A stretch of DNA of 64,000 nucleotides from Robertmurraya kyonggiensis (GCF_005116465.1 NZ_SWBM01000001.1:992001-1056000); one strand, 5' to 3'; positions 8,889 to 17,359 are shown, numbered from the stretch's first letter. The notes: generated by a model from the letters alone, not told the origin. Numbers and translations: made by a program.

Positions 8889-9095
8889 AAAACTATTCAT
8901 ATTGCTCTTTATGAAAGAGAATTCGAGAAAAAGGGAACTACGAAGCGTTTATAATGCCTTTTATGAAGCAGGGCACAAGAAAAAGGTCACTAAGAAGCGT
9001 TCATATTGCCTTTAATCAAGCGGAACTCAAGGAAAAGGGAACTAAGAAACGTTCATAGCGCCCTTAATGAAGGAGTACTGCCTAAAAGGTAACCA
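8889..9095 (+). repeat. Four tandem imperfect 52-bp repeats between hydA and the next ORF
   Basis: Units lie at 8889-8940, 8941-8992, 8993-9044 and 9045-9095 (the last 51 bp). Shared core words are AAGCGTTCATATTGCC and AAAAGGGAACTA. The units have drifted, with most differences in the middle. They fill the 307-base gap between hydA and the 68-residue ORF. No stable hairpin or long reading frame explains them. Confidence 0.85.
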
Positions 9096-9140
9096 TGAAT
9101 TCTTCCCTGTACAACAAATGTGAAAGGAGGATAAAACCTA

Positions 9141-9347
9141 ATGTCGGATTACCAGCATTACTTACAGGAGCGGGACCGAATTGACTACCTTTATCAAAAG
9201 GGATACAAAATCTCTAATATCCAGGAGAATTTAGAAGGAGCTCTTGTGGAGTTCCAAAAAGCTGAAGAAGAGAAAGAAATCCTTCATATTTTAACTGCGG
9301 AGGGGCGTAAATATTTTTCCGTAAAGGTAATCCAACAGAATCAATAG
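9141..9347 (+). CDS. Unknown 68-residue protein inside the pyrimidine operon
   Basis: I do not recognise this protein. It starts at ATG 9141 behind AAAGGAGG and ends 12 bases before the amidohydrolase gene, so it is translated from the same message. The sequence is hydrophilic and probably alpha-beta: an N-terminal helix (QHYLQERDRIDYLYQKGYKI), a segment resembling a folded strand-turn (GALVEFQKAEEEKEILHILT) and a basic end (GRKYFSVKVIQQNQ). There is no cysteine, signal peptide or membrane segment. A role as a small accessory or regulatory protein of pyrimidine degradation is suggested only by its position. Confidence 0.75.
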   Translation: MSDYQHYLQERDRIDYLYQKGYKISNIQENLEGALVEFQKAEEEKEILHILTAEGRKYFSVKVIQQNQ

Positions 9348-9359
9348 GGAGGATCGAAA

Positions 9360-10586
9360 ATGGAAAAACAGAAAATATTAATAAACGGTGAACGACTGAA
9401 AGAAACTCTTGAGGAATTTGCTAACTTTGGTCGCACGGAAAACAACGGTGTGACAAGGCTGGCCTTATCCGAGGAAGATCGTCTAGCGAGAGACTATTTC
9501 TGTAAATGCTGTCATGAGCTTGGAATGTCTGTGAAGGTCGATGACATGGGCAATATTTATGCGACCCTTGAAGAAGTCGACAATAGTAAGCCCCCAATCG
9601 TTATTGGCTCTCACCTCGATTCGGTCAAAAAAGGTGGACGGTTTGATGGGGTGCTTGGGGTGATCGCAGGACTAGAGGTTGCCAGGACACTGGTTGAAAA
9701 CAATGTTAAACCAAGTGCACCATTGATGCTCATGAATATCACGAATGAAGAAGGTGCAAGATTCGAGCCTTCTATGATGTCTTCAGGCGTTTTATCCGGA
9801 AAATTCGATAAGGCGACGATGCTCGCTAAAAATGACGTAGATGGGATTACCTTTGAGGAGGCACTCAAGGCTATTGGTTATGAAGGTGACGAAGAGGCGA
9901 GGCTGAAAGAAGCCACGGCATTTCTTGAACTACATATCGAGCAAGGTCCAATTTTAGAAAGAGAAGGATTACCTGTTGCTGTAGTAGAAAGTGTGCTCGG
10001 AATGGTATGCTACGAACTTGTTGTAACGGGCGAGTCAGACCACGCTGGTACTACGCCAATGGATATGCGAAAGGATGCTCTTTTTGCAGCAACGAATATG
10101 ATTGCTCAGGCTCGGGGAAAATTGCGGGCGCTAGACAGTGACTTAGTGTTTACGATGGGTCGAATCAATGCCTATCCGAACATTCATACGGTCATTCCAA
10201 ATAGAGTAGTCTTTACCCTTGAGGCGAGACACAAGAACCCAGCAATCATTCAGAAGGTGGAGGAAATCATTCTTGAATTGACTAAAATATCCTCAAATGA
10301 AGGATGCTCGATTTCAGCAGAAAAGCTTTGGGACCGTCAAACGGTTTTCTTTAATGAAGAGTTGTGCGATAAAGTGGAAGAAGCGTGTAAAACCCTAGGC
10401 TATCCATATAAGCGAATGGATAGTGGTGCAGGACATGATGCTCAGTTTCTTGCAAGCTATATCCCAACCGTAATGGTATTTGTGCAAAGCATTAATGGAA
10501 AAAGCCATTGTGAAGAAGAATTAACAAGATGGGACGACTGTGAAAAAGGCGTCAATATTTTGCTTGAAACAGTTCTATCATTGTAG
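9360..10586 (+). CDS. Zn-dependent N-carbamoyl amino acid hydrolase / beta-ureidopropionase (M20 family)
   Basis: A 408-residue M20-family amidase. The metal-binding motif IGSHLDSV places His85 and Asp87; NITNEEGARF carries the catalytic and bridging acidic residues, and HIEQGP the next ligand. The dimerisation region GESDHAGTTPMDMRKDAL is typical of L-carbamoylases, allantoate amidohydrolases and beta-ureidopropionases. In this operon the expected reaction is hydrolysis of N-carbamoyl-beta-alanine to beta-alanine, CO2 and ammonia. Allantoate amidohydrolase has the same motifs, but no allantoinase or urate gene is nearby. It starts at ATG 9360 behind GGGAGG and ends at a strong terminator. 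Confidence 0.88.
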   Translation: MEKQKILINGERLKETLEEFANFGRTENNGVTRLALSEEDRLARDYFCKCCHELGMSVKVDDMGNIYATLEEVDNSKPPIVIGSHLDSVKKGGRFDGVLGVIAGLEVARTLVENNVKPSAPLMLMNITNEEGARFEPSMMSSGVLSGKFDKATMLAKNDVDGITFEEALKAIGYEGDEEARLKEATAFLELHIEQGPILEREGLPVAVVESVLGMVCYELVVTGESDHAGTTPMDMRKDALFAATNMIAQARGKLRALDSDLVFTMGRINAYPNIHTVIPNRVVFTLEARHKNPAIIQKVEEIILELTKISSNEGCSISAEKLWDRQTVFFNEELCDKVEEACKTLGYPYKRMDSGAGHDAQFLASYIPTVMVFVQSINGKSHCEEELTRWDDCEKGVNILLETVLSL

Positions 10587-10587
10587 C

Positions 10588-10619
10588 GATCTACTATTAA
10601 TTTATAGTAGATTTTTTTT
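10588..10619 (+). terminator. Rho-independent terminator ending the preT operon
   Basis: Stem ATCTACTAT/ATAGTAGAT followed by eight T. Confidence 0.9.
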
Positions 10620-10627
10620 CGCCATTG

Positions 10628-10672
10628 TTTAACGCAGTGTCTAATGAACGCAATATGGATGTGAACGATAAT
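10628..10672 (+). promoter_or_regulatory. Promoter of the semialdehyde dehydrogenase operon with the shared 19-bp motif
   Basis: TTTAACGCAGTGTCTAATG (10628-10646) is followed after exactly 20 bases by GATAAT (10667-10672), a good -10 hexamer. The -35 position is not consensus, as expected for an activated promoter. Compare 4652 and 13578. Confidence 0.6.
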
Positions 10673-10695
10673 AAGGCAAAAGGAGGAGATTCGCA

Positions 10696-12159
10696 TTGTT
10701 AATTAAGAGTGAAACAATTGTTTTGAAAAATTATTTGAATGGAGCATGGGTTCAGTCTAAAAGCAGTGAAACGTTAGATGTTTTGAATCCTGCCACTGGG
10801 GAATTGCTTGCGAAGGTGCCACTTTCAACTAAGGATGATGTGGATGAAGCAGTTCAGATTGCAAAGGAAGCCTTCAAGTCGTGGAAAAACACGCCAGTTC
10901 CTAAGCGCGCACGTATTCTATTCAAATATCACTATTTGCTAACAGAGAACCATAAGAAGCTAGCTAAACTCATCGTCCAGGAAAATGGAAAAGCCTACAA
11001 CGAGGCATATGGTGAGGTTCAGCGAGGAATTGAATGCGTTGAATTTGCTGCAGGGGCACCAACCCTGATGATGGGAGAGACGTTGTCGACGATTGCTCCA
11101 ACAATTGATTCGGAAATGTTTCGATTTCCTCTAGGGGTTGTCGGTGGAATCACACCGTACAACTTTCCGATGATGGTGCCATTATGGATGTTCCCACTTG
11201 CAGTAGCCTGCGGAAACACTTTTGTATTGAAACCTTCTGAACGGACGCCGCTATTATCAAATGAACTAGCTCGGCTATTTACAGAAGCAGGAGCACCAAA
11301 TGGTGTGTTGAGTATTGTTCATGGAACACATGATGTTGTCAATGGTCTACTAGAACATCCGGATGTCAAAGCGATATCATTTGTCGGCTCACAGCCGGTG
11401 GCAAAGTATGTGTATGAACGTGCAGCTGCCAATGGAAAAAGGGTTCAAGCTTTATCAGGAGCGAAGAATCATCATATTGTTATGCCAGATGCCGATATGG
11501 GAAAAGCAGTCGACAACATTATCAGTTCTGCTTTTGGTAGTGCAGGTCAGCGTTGTATGGCATGTAGTGCCGTAGTGGTTGTCGGAGATGGAGATGAGTT
11601 TGTCGAGGCTCTTAAGGAAAAAGCGGATGACTTGATCATGGGAAATGGACTCGACGAAGAGGTTTTATTGACACCAGTGATTCGCGAATCTCATCGAGCG
11701 AAAGTGCTTGAGTATATCGAAAAGGGTGAAGATGAAGGAGCCAACCTCATTCGAGATGGACGTAAGGACATGAAGGAAAAAGAAGAAGGATATTTCTTAG
11801 GTGCCACCATTTTTGACCATGTAAAACCGGAAATGACGATTGCAAAAGAAGAAATTTTTGCCCCTGTCCTAAGCCTTTTACGCGCAAGGGATTTGGACGA
11901 AGGGCTTGAATACATTAGCAAATCAAGATACGGAAATGGAGCAACGATCTATACAAAGGATGCAAAAGCGGTCAGACAATTCCGAGAAGAAGCTGAGGCG
12001 GGAATGCTCGGAATTAATGTGGGAGTACCTGCTACAATGGCATTCTTCCCGTTTTCAGGTTGGAAGGATTCCTTCTATGGAGACTTACATGTTAACGGCA
12101 AGGATGGTGTTAATTTTTACACAAAGAAAAAAATGATTACATCTCGATTTGATTATTAG
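10696..12159 (+). CDS. mmsA: CoA-acylating (methyl)malonate-semialdehyde dehydrogenase
   Basis: A 487-residue aldehyde dehydrogenase. The start is TTG 10696, 8 bases after AAAGGAGGAG. The catalytic cysteine is Cys287 in SAGQRCMACSA, and LSGAKNHHIVMPDAD is the hallmark of the MmsA/IolA branch that makes acyl-CoA rather than a free acid. It would convert malonate semialdehyde (from beta-alanine) or methylmalonate semialdehyde (from thymine) to acetyl-CoA or propionyl-CoA with loss of CO2 and reduction of NAD+. It is transcribed with the aminotransferase gene 12 bases downstream from its own promoter. Confidence 0.9.
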   Translation: MLIKSETIVLKNYLNGAWVQSKSSETLDVLNPATGELLAKVPLSTKDDVDEAVQIAKEAFKSWKNTPVPKRARILFKYHYLLTENHKKLAKLIVQENGKAYNEAYGEVQRGIECVEFAAGAPTLMMGETLSTIAPTIDSEMFRFPLGVVGGITPYNFPMMVPLWMFPLAVACGNTFVLKPSERTPLLSNELARLFTEAGAPNGVLSIVHGTHDVVNGLLEHPDVKAISFVGSQPVAKYVYERAAANGKRVQALSGAKNHHIVMPDADMGKAVDNIISSAFGSAGQRCMACSAVVVVGDGDEFVEALKEKADDLIMGNGLDEEVLLTPVIRESHRAKVLEYIEKGEDEGANLIRDGRKDMKEKEEGYFLGATIFDHVKPEMTIAKEEIFAPVLSLLRARDLDEGLEYISKSRYGNGATIYTKDAKAVRQFREEAEAGMLGINVGVPATMAFFPFSGWKDSFYGDLHVNGKDGVNFYTKKKMITSRFDY

Positions 12160-12171
12160 AGGGGTGAGAAG

Positions 12172-13515
12172 ATGACTGGAATTGAAGCGGAAGTAGATAT
12201 TGCCACAAAGGATAAGGATTATGTCTGGCACTCGATGAAGCCATATAATCCAGATGCGACGATGATCGCGGAGAAGGCAGAAGGTTCTTGGGTAACTGAC
12301 CATACCGGAAAAAGATACTTAGATGCGATGTCAGGGTTGTGGTGTGTGAATGTTGGATATGGGCGAACAGAACTTGCTGAAGCCGCTTATGAACAGTTAA
12401 AGACAATGGCGTATTTTCCTCTTTCACAAAGTCATAGGCCCGGCATACTTTTAGCAGAAAAATTAAATGAAATGCTTGGTGAAGAGTATGTCATCTTTTT
12501 CTCGAATAGCGGGTCGGAAGCGAATGAAACAGCTTTTAAAATTGTCAGGCAGTACCATCAACAAAAAGGTGATCACCATCGATATAAGTTTATTTCCAGA
12601 TACCGTGCCTATCATGGCAATTCGATGGGGGCGCTTTCGGCTACCGGTCAAGCGGAGCGAAAGTACAAATACGAACCGCTTGCTCCTGGATTTATTAAGG
12701 TTGCTCCACCTGATGAGTACCGTGAACCTGAGGAGAATCCACTTAAGCTTAAATCGGTTGAAGAAATTGACCGTGTGATGACGTGGGAAATGAGTGAAAC
12801 AATTGCGGCTGTGATTATGGAGCCAATCATTACTGGTGGTGGCGTGATTATGCCACATGAGAATTATTTATCTGGTGTGCAGGAGGTTTGTCAAAAACAC
12901 GGAGCCCTTCTGATTGTCGATGAAGTAATCTGTGGGTTTGGTCGAACGGGTGAAGCGTTTGGGTTCATGAACTACGGTGTTAAGCCAGACATCATTACGA
13001 TGGCGAAAGGGATTACGAGTGCCTATTTGCCTTTATCTGCAACCGCTGTGAAAAAAGAAATCTATGACGCTTTTAAAGGAACGGAAAGCTATGATTACTT
13101 CCGCCATGTCAATACCTTTGGTGGGAATCCTGCTGCTTGTGCACTAGCCCTTAAAAACCTTGAAATCATGGAAAAAGAGAAATTATTTGAACGCTCGAAA
13201 ATGAAGGGATCTTTCTTGAAGGAGACGTTAGCTAACCTTCTGAAGGAAAACGCTTATGTCGGCGATGTAAGAGGAAAAGGACTACTCATAGGAATTGAAC
13301 TTGTCAAGGACAAAGAAACAAAGGAGCCACTAGCTGTTGAGTTGGTGAATCAAGTGATAGCTGGATGTAAGGCATCAGGAGTGATTATTGGAAAAAATGG
13401 TGCAACGGTTGCAGGCTATAATAATGTGTTAACTCTCGCACCACCACTTAATATCACAGATGAAGACCTACAATTTTCAATTGAAACGATTACGAATGAG
13501 TTGAATAAGCTTTGA
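12172..13515 (+). CDS. Class III omega-aminotransferase, probable beta-alanine aminotransferase
   Basis: A 447-residue PLP enzyme of fold type I. The cofactor-binding stretch IVDEVICGFGRTGEAFG and the Schiff-base lysine Lys279 in TMAKGITSAYLP are intact, as is the PLP-phosphate region SNSGSEANETAFK. It should transaminate beta-alanine or 3-aminoisobutyrate to the semialdehyde that the upstream dehydrogenase consumes. It starts at ATG 12172 behind GGGGTGAG. Amino donor and acceptor cannot be read; 4-aminobutyrate transaminase is an alternative in other contexts. Confidence 0.88.
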   Translation: MTGIEAEVDIATKDKDYVWHSMKPYNPDATMIAEKAEGSWVTDHTGKRYLDAMSGLWCVNVGYGRTELAEAAYEQLKTMAYFPLSQSHRPGILLAEKLNEMLGEEYVIFFSNSGSEANETAFKIVRQYHQQKGDHHRYKFISRYRAYHGNSMGALSATGQAERKYKYEPLAPGFIKVAPPDEYREPEENPLKLKSVEEIDRVMTWEMSETIAAVIMEPIITGGGVIMPHENYLSGVQEVCQKHGALLIVDEVICGFGRTGEAFGFMNYGVKPDIITMAKGITSAYLPLSATAVKKEIYDAFKGTESYDYFRHVNTFGGNPAACALALKNLEIMEKEKLFERSKMKGSFLKETLANLLKENAYVGDVRGKGLLIGIELVKDKETKEPLAVELVNQVIAGCKASGVIIGKNGATVAGYNNVLTLAPPLNITDEDLQFSIETITNELNKL

Positions 13516-13521
13516 AAATGG

Positions 13522-13550
13522 TCCCCTCAAATTTGAGGGGATTTTTCTTT
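13522..13550 (+). terminator. Rho-independent terminator after the aminotransferase gene
   Basis: Perfect stem TCCCCTCAAA/TTTGAGGGGA followed by TTTTTC. Confidence 0.92.
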
Positions 13551-13577
13551 GTTAGAACTTCTAACAAAGGATGATTG

Positions 13578-13622
13578 TTTGACATTTTGTCTAATGTATT
13601 TGCCAATTGTTATCGCTAAAAT
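13578..13622 (+). promoter_or_regulatory. Promoter of the importer operon with the shared 19-bp motif
   Basis: TTTGACATTTTGTCTAATG (13578-13596) is followed after 20 bases by TAAAAT (13617-13622). GACA-TTT-TGTC forms an inverted repeat inside it. Same geometry as at 4652 and 10628. Confidence 0.6.
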
Positions 13623-13675
13623 GTAATAAAACATCACAATAAGGGTCGTTTATGGGAAGGAAGGGAGAGTACGAG

Positions 13676-14452
13676 ATGACAACAACGCAAGTGCCTGAAA
13701 TTGAACTGGACCATGTGAGTATGCGATATCAAACGGATAAGTCTGAGGTATTAGCACTTGAAGAAGTGACTGTAGATATTCGAAAGGGAGAGTTTGTTTC
13801 TCTATTAGGACCATCTGGTTGTGGCAAAACGACACTTCTCCGGATTATGGCGGATTTGATTCAACCAACAAACGGAGAAATTAAGATTGCTGGTGGAACA
13901 GCTAAAGAAGCGCGGTTAGCTCAAAAATATGGAATCGTTTTTCAAAGTCCTGTTTTATATGATTGGCGAAAGATTAAGAAGAACATCACGCTGCCACTCG
14001 AAATGATGGGTATTGGAAAAGAAGAGCGGGAAAAGCGTGTCGATAGCTTGTTAGAATTAGTGGGCTTAACTGATTTTAAAGAAAAATATCCTTGGCAGCT
14101 AAGTGGAGGAATGCAACAGAGGGTTGCGATTGCAAGAGCACTTGCGATAGAACCAGAGATTTTGCTCATGGATGAACCATTCTCTGCCTTAGACGAGTTT
14201 TCGAGGGAACGGCTGAATGAGGAACTGCTATCGATTTGGAGCAAGGTTAGTAACACGGTTGTCTTTGTCACTCACAGCATATCAGAAGCAATTTTTCTAT
14301 CAGACAGAGTGTTTGTCTTATCACCTCATCCAGGTCGATTATCTGCTGTTGTGGAGATTCCTTTGCCAAGACCGAGGACAAAAGAAATGCGAAATCGTAA
14401 GGAGTTCTATGAATTAATTTCTGAAATTCGAGACAGCTTTGAAGGGGTGTAG
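13676..14452 (+). CDS. ABC transporter ATP-binding protein, pyrimidine-type importer
   Basis: A 258-residue ATPase of the nitrate/sulfonate/taurine (SsuB/TauB) group. Walker A is GPSGCGKTT at 45-53; the signature is LSGGMQQRVAIARAL and Walker B LLMDEPFSAL. I chose ATG 13676 because AAGGGAG precedes it; an in-frame ATG at 13652 has no ribosome site. It energises the two permeases encoded next. Four such genes directly after a pyrimidine pathway, under the same promoter motif, point to import of uracil, thymine or a dihydropyrimidine. Confidence 0.9.
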   Translation: MTTTQVPEIELDHVSMRYQTDKSEVLALEEVTVDIRKGEFVSLLGPSGCGKTTLLRIMADLIQPTNGEIKIAGGTAKEARLAQKYGIVFQSPVLYDWRKIKKNITLPLEMMGIGKEEREKRVDSLLELVGLTDFKEKYPWQLSGGMQQRVAIARALAIEPEILLMDEPFSALDEFSRERLNEELLSIWSKVSNTVVFVTHSISEAIFLSDRVFVLSPHPGRLSAVVEIPLPRPRTKEMRNRKEFYELISEIRDSFEGV

Positions 14453-14455
14453 ACG

Positions 14456-15262
14456 ATGAGGAATTCCATGTTGATGAATCGTGTTGCACCAGTAATAGTT
14501 TGGGCCGTCTCAATCTTAATCGTTTGGCAATGTCTATCTTGGGTTTTTCTTGAAGTACTAGAGCTTCCTTTAGCACAGTCAAAGCTACCGTATTTACATG
14601 AACTTGCAAGGACCTTTCCTGATTATGCAGATGTTCTTCTGGCAGAAGGAGCGGTTACTTTTTCGAATGCGGCTTTAGGATTTTTGTTTGGAACAATTGC
14701 AGGCGTCTTTCTAGCGATAATGATGAGTATTTCAAAATGGGTGGAGCAGCTCACATTTCCCTATGCGGTTGCATCACAAATGATTCCTATACTTGGCTTA
14801 GCCCCAATCGTATACGGAATCGTGCATGACGATCAGATTTCGCGCATTTTGATCGCGGCCTACATTACATTTTTTCCAGTCGCGCTCAATATGCTTCGAG
14901 GGCTAAGAAGCGCAGATCCTTCTGCGGTTGAATTGATGTACTCCTATGCTGCGAAACCTTGGGTAATCTATTGGAAGTTGAGGTTGCCAGCGGCATTGCC
15001 AGGATTATTTAGTGGTTTAAAGATCGCTGCTCCACTTGCTGTAACAGGAGCCATTTTAGTCGAATTGATGGGAGCGACTGAAGGTATTGGGGTCATCATG
15101 CTTCGAAATCTCTATTACGGGCCATCCCATAATTATATGTTTTGGCTTACTGTTATTACTGGTGCATTCCTTGGGATCGTGAGCTATTTATTAATTACTT
15201 TGTTCGAACGAATTTTAACACCATGGCAACCAGAATTTCGAAAAACTGGAGGTGAGGACTAA
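14456..15262 (+). CDS. ABC transporter permease (SsuC/TauC-like), first of pair
   Basis: A 268-residue inner membrane protein with about six transmembrane helices. The EAA-type cytoplasmic loop that contacts the ATPase is read as ELMYSYAAKPWVIYWKLRLP. It begins 4 bases after the ATPase stop, and its TAA shares a base with the next gene's ATG (TAATG), so the permeases are translationally coupled. Two distinct permeases probably form a heterodimer. Confidence 0.88.
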   Translation: MRNSMLMNRVAPVIVWAVSILIVWQCLSWVFLEVLELPLAQSKLPYLHELARTFPDYADVLLAEGAVTFSNAALGFLFGTIAGVFLAIMMSISKWVEQLTFPYAVASQMIPILGLAPIVYGIVHDDQISRILIAAYITFFPVALNMLRGLRSADPSAVELMYSYAAKPWVIYWKLRLPAALPGLFSGLKIAAPLAVTGAILVELMGATEGIGVIMLRNLYYGPSHNYMFWLTVITGAFLGIVSYLLITLFERILTPWQPEFRKTGGED

Positions 15263-16119
15263 TGGCTGGTAAACCAGCAGAAAAAGAAGTTGGTTGGGTC
15301 AGTCAGCCAATTGTCAGCATTCCTTCTGTGACAAAGAAGAGCCAGCAAGGGAAATTCCGTCATATGCAAAAAGTAGCCTTGCCCCTCGGTGCTGGAATTC
15401 TTTTTATTCTGCTATGGCAGCTTCAAGCTTTTCATACGATTTTGGGGCTTCGTACATACCAGCTGCCACTGCCTTCGTCTATTGTTGAGGCAACCTTTGA
15501 AAATATCGATATCCTTATTTCTTATATGGGCTATACCTTGTCAGAAGCCGTCCTTGGAATGTTCCTTGGTTCATTTCTGGGATTTGTTCTAGCACTTATC
15601 GCAACAGCTTTTCCAAAATGGGGAAAGGGAGGCCTCTTGGTTGTCGTTGCGTTAAATGCTGTCCCGATTGTGGCCCTTGCGCCAATTATGAATCTTTGGT
15701 TTGGAGACGGAATTGGTTCACGAGTTGCGATTGTCACAGTGGTCACGATGGCTGCGATGGCCATTAACGCTCATAAAGGAATAACGAATGTCAATCCACT
15801 AGCCTTAGATTTAATGCATTCTTATGCGGCAAAAAAGTTCGACGTTTTTCGGTATTTACGCGTAGCAAATAGCCTTCCTTATGTTTTTACAGCGTTAAAA
15901 ATCAACACTACTGCAAGTATGATTGGTGCAATTGTAGGAGAGTTTTTCTTTTCCTCAAAGGGTCTGGGCTACCTAGTCTCAAACTCTGTCAAAGTTGCAA
16001 AAATGCCTCTTGGCTGGGCCTGTATAGTGATGGCAGCTATTGTCGGGATTCTTTTCTATTTAATCATAGAAGGGTTAGAGAAAATCTTTTTAAAATGGCA
16101 TTCCTCAGAACGAACATAA
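15262..16119 (+). CDS. ABC transporter permease (SsuC/TauC-like), second of pair
   Basis: A 285-residue permease with a longer hydrophilic N-terminus (about 35 residues) before the first helix. The EAA-type loop is DLMHSYAAKKFDVFRYLRVA, matching the first permease. Membrane segments cover roughly residues 38-55, 80-110, 115-145, 150-165, 210-230 and 245-275. It starts at ATG 15262, overlapping the previous stop by one base behind GGAGGTGAGG. Confidence 0.88.
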   Translation: MAGKPAEKEVGWVSQPIVSIPSVTKKSQQGKFRHMQKVALPLGAGILFILLWQLQAFHTILGLRTYQLPLPSSIVEATFENIDILISYMGYTLSEAVLGMFLGSFLGFVLALIATAFPKWGKGGLLVVVALNAVPIVALAPIMNLWFGDGIGSRVAIVTVVTMAAMAINAHKGITNVNPLALDLMHSYAAKKFDVFRYLRVANSLPYVFTALKINTTASMIGAIVGEFFFSSKGLGYLVSNSVKVAKMPLGWACIVMAAIVGILFYLIIEGLEKIFLKWHSSERT

Positions 16120-16188
16120 TCTTGTCCGTTATTTTGATTTTTGTCTATTGCAAAAATCTCAATATAGTAAATGATAGGGGGAAAGCGA

Positions 16189-17220
16189 ATGAAAGGTAAG
16201 TTTGGAAAGTTAGTAGTTTTGATGGTTATGGTCGCAGCAATCATTTTAGCAGGCTGTGGAAGTGACTCTTCTTCTGGAGAATCTAATGGTGAGTTGGTTC
16301 CTGTTAAGCTCCAGTTAAAATGGGTACCTCAAGCACAATTTGCTGGTTACTTTGTCGCTTTGGAAAATGGGTACTTTGAAGACGAAGGCTTGGACGTGAC
16401 GATTGTTCCAGGTGGACCAGATATTGTTCCTGAACAACAGGTAGCAAATGGTGCAGCTGAAATTGGAATCGGTTGGGTAGCGAGCTTGTTACCTCACCAA
16501 GAGCAAGGATTACCTCTTGTGGAAATAGCACAAATCTATCAAAAGAGTGGGTTGCTCCTTGTTTCGAAAAAGGATGCTGGGATTAATTCACCAGCTGACT
16601 TAGTTGATAAGAATGTTGGGAACTGGATGGGTGGAAATGAATTTGAAATCCTTGCTCTCTTTGATAAGTATGGATTAGATCAAAATAAAGACCTATCTTT
16701 TGTTAAACAAGGCTTTACAATGGACCAATTCCTTGCAGGCGAAATTGATGCGGCATCTGCTATGACGTACAACGAATACCATGTTGTACTTGAACAGGGT
16801 GTTCCAGAAAGTGATTTATCTGTTATCGATATGAATGATGAAGGAGTAGCGATGCTTGAGGATAATCTTTTTGCCAATGAAGAATGGCTTGAAGATAACA
16901 AGGAGGTAGCGGCGAAGTTCATTCGAGCTTCTATTAAAGGTTGGCAGAAGGCAATTGAAGAACCAGAGGCTGCTGTTGACGCAGTCATGAAGGAAGCAGA
17001 GGAGGGGAGCAGTACGAGAGAACATCAGTTAACAATGATGGAAGAGGTCGCGAAGCTTGTGGTGCCAGAAGGTTTTGATTCGAAAAATATTGGAAAGATT
17101 GACGATGAAATGTTCAAACAAACGGCTGATATCGCTCATAAATTTGGTGTTATCAAAGAACCAGCCAATCTAGATGAGGCATATACTCACGAGATTATGG
17201 AGATGGCGTTGGAAGAATAG
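16189..17220 (+). CDS. ABC transporter substrate-binding lipoprotein, NMT1/THI5-like
   Basis: A 343-residue lipoprotein. ATG 16189 is chosen because GGGGGAAAG lies just upstream; an in-frame ATG at 16171 overlaps that site. The signal peptide ends in the lipobox ILAGC (Cys23). The mature part begins with a Ser/Glu-rich linker, then LKWVPQAQFAGYFVALENGY, typical of NMT1/THI5 proteins that bind pyrimidine-like rings, riboflavin precursors or thiamine precursors. Here a pyrimidine base or degradation intermediate is most likely. It is the last gene of the importer operon before a strong terminator. Confidence 0.88.
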   Translation: MKGKFGKLVVLMVMVAAIILAGCGSDSSSGESNGELVPVKLQLKWVPQAQFAGYFVALENGYFEDEGLDVTIVPGGPDIVPEQQVANGAAEIGIGWVASLLPHQEQGLPLVEIAQIYQKSGLLLVSKKDAGINSPADLVDKNVGNWMGGNEFEILALFDKYGLDQNKDLSFVKQGFTMDQFLAGEIDAASAMTYNEYHVVLEQGVPESDLSVIDMNDEGVAMLEDNLFANEEWLEDNKEVAAKFIRASIKGWQKAIEEPEAAVDAVMKEAEEGSSTREHQLTMMEEVAKLVVPEGFDSKNIGKIDDEMFKQTADIAHKFGVIKEPANLDEAYTHEIMEMALEE

Positions 17221-17234
17221 ATTATTCCGTGGTG

Positions 17235-17274
17235 GCCCAGGCTTCTGTTGAAACAGATGGCTTGGGCTTTTTTC
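17235..17274 (+). terminator. Rho-independent terminator ending the importer operon
   Basis: Outer stem GCCCAGGC/GCTTGGGC (one G-T pair) with inner TCTGT/ACAGA, followed by a T run. Confidence 0.88.
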
Positions 17275-17359
17275 TTATATTTTTAGAATGGTTTGCAGGA
17301 ATATAACCAACAAAGGTGTAATAAGTACCATTAGAATAACCATTTTTTGGAGGTGACTT

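Noticed and set aside
8889-9095. Possible CRISPR array
   Set aside because: The units are contiguous 52-bp tandem repeats with internal drift; there are no unique spacers and no cas gene nearby.
12463-12858. 131-codon antisense frame in the aminotransferase gene
   Set aside because: Shadow of codon structure of the sense gene; composition is unlike a folded protein.
2994-17220. Horizontally acquired catabolic island
   Set aside because: Base composition and ribosome sites look like the rest of the window, and no integrase, tRNA or direct repeats flank the block.
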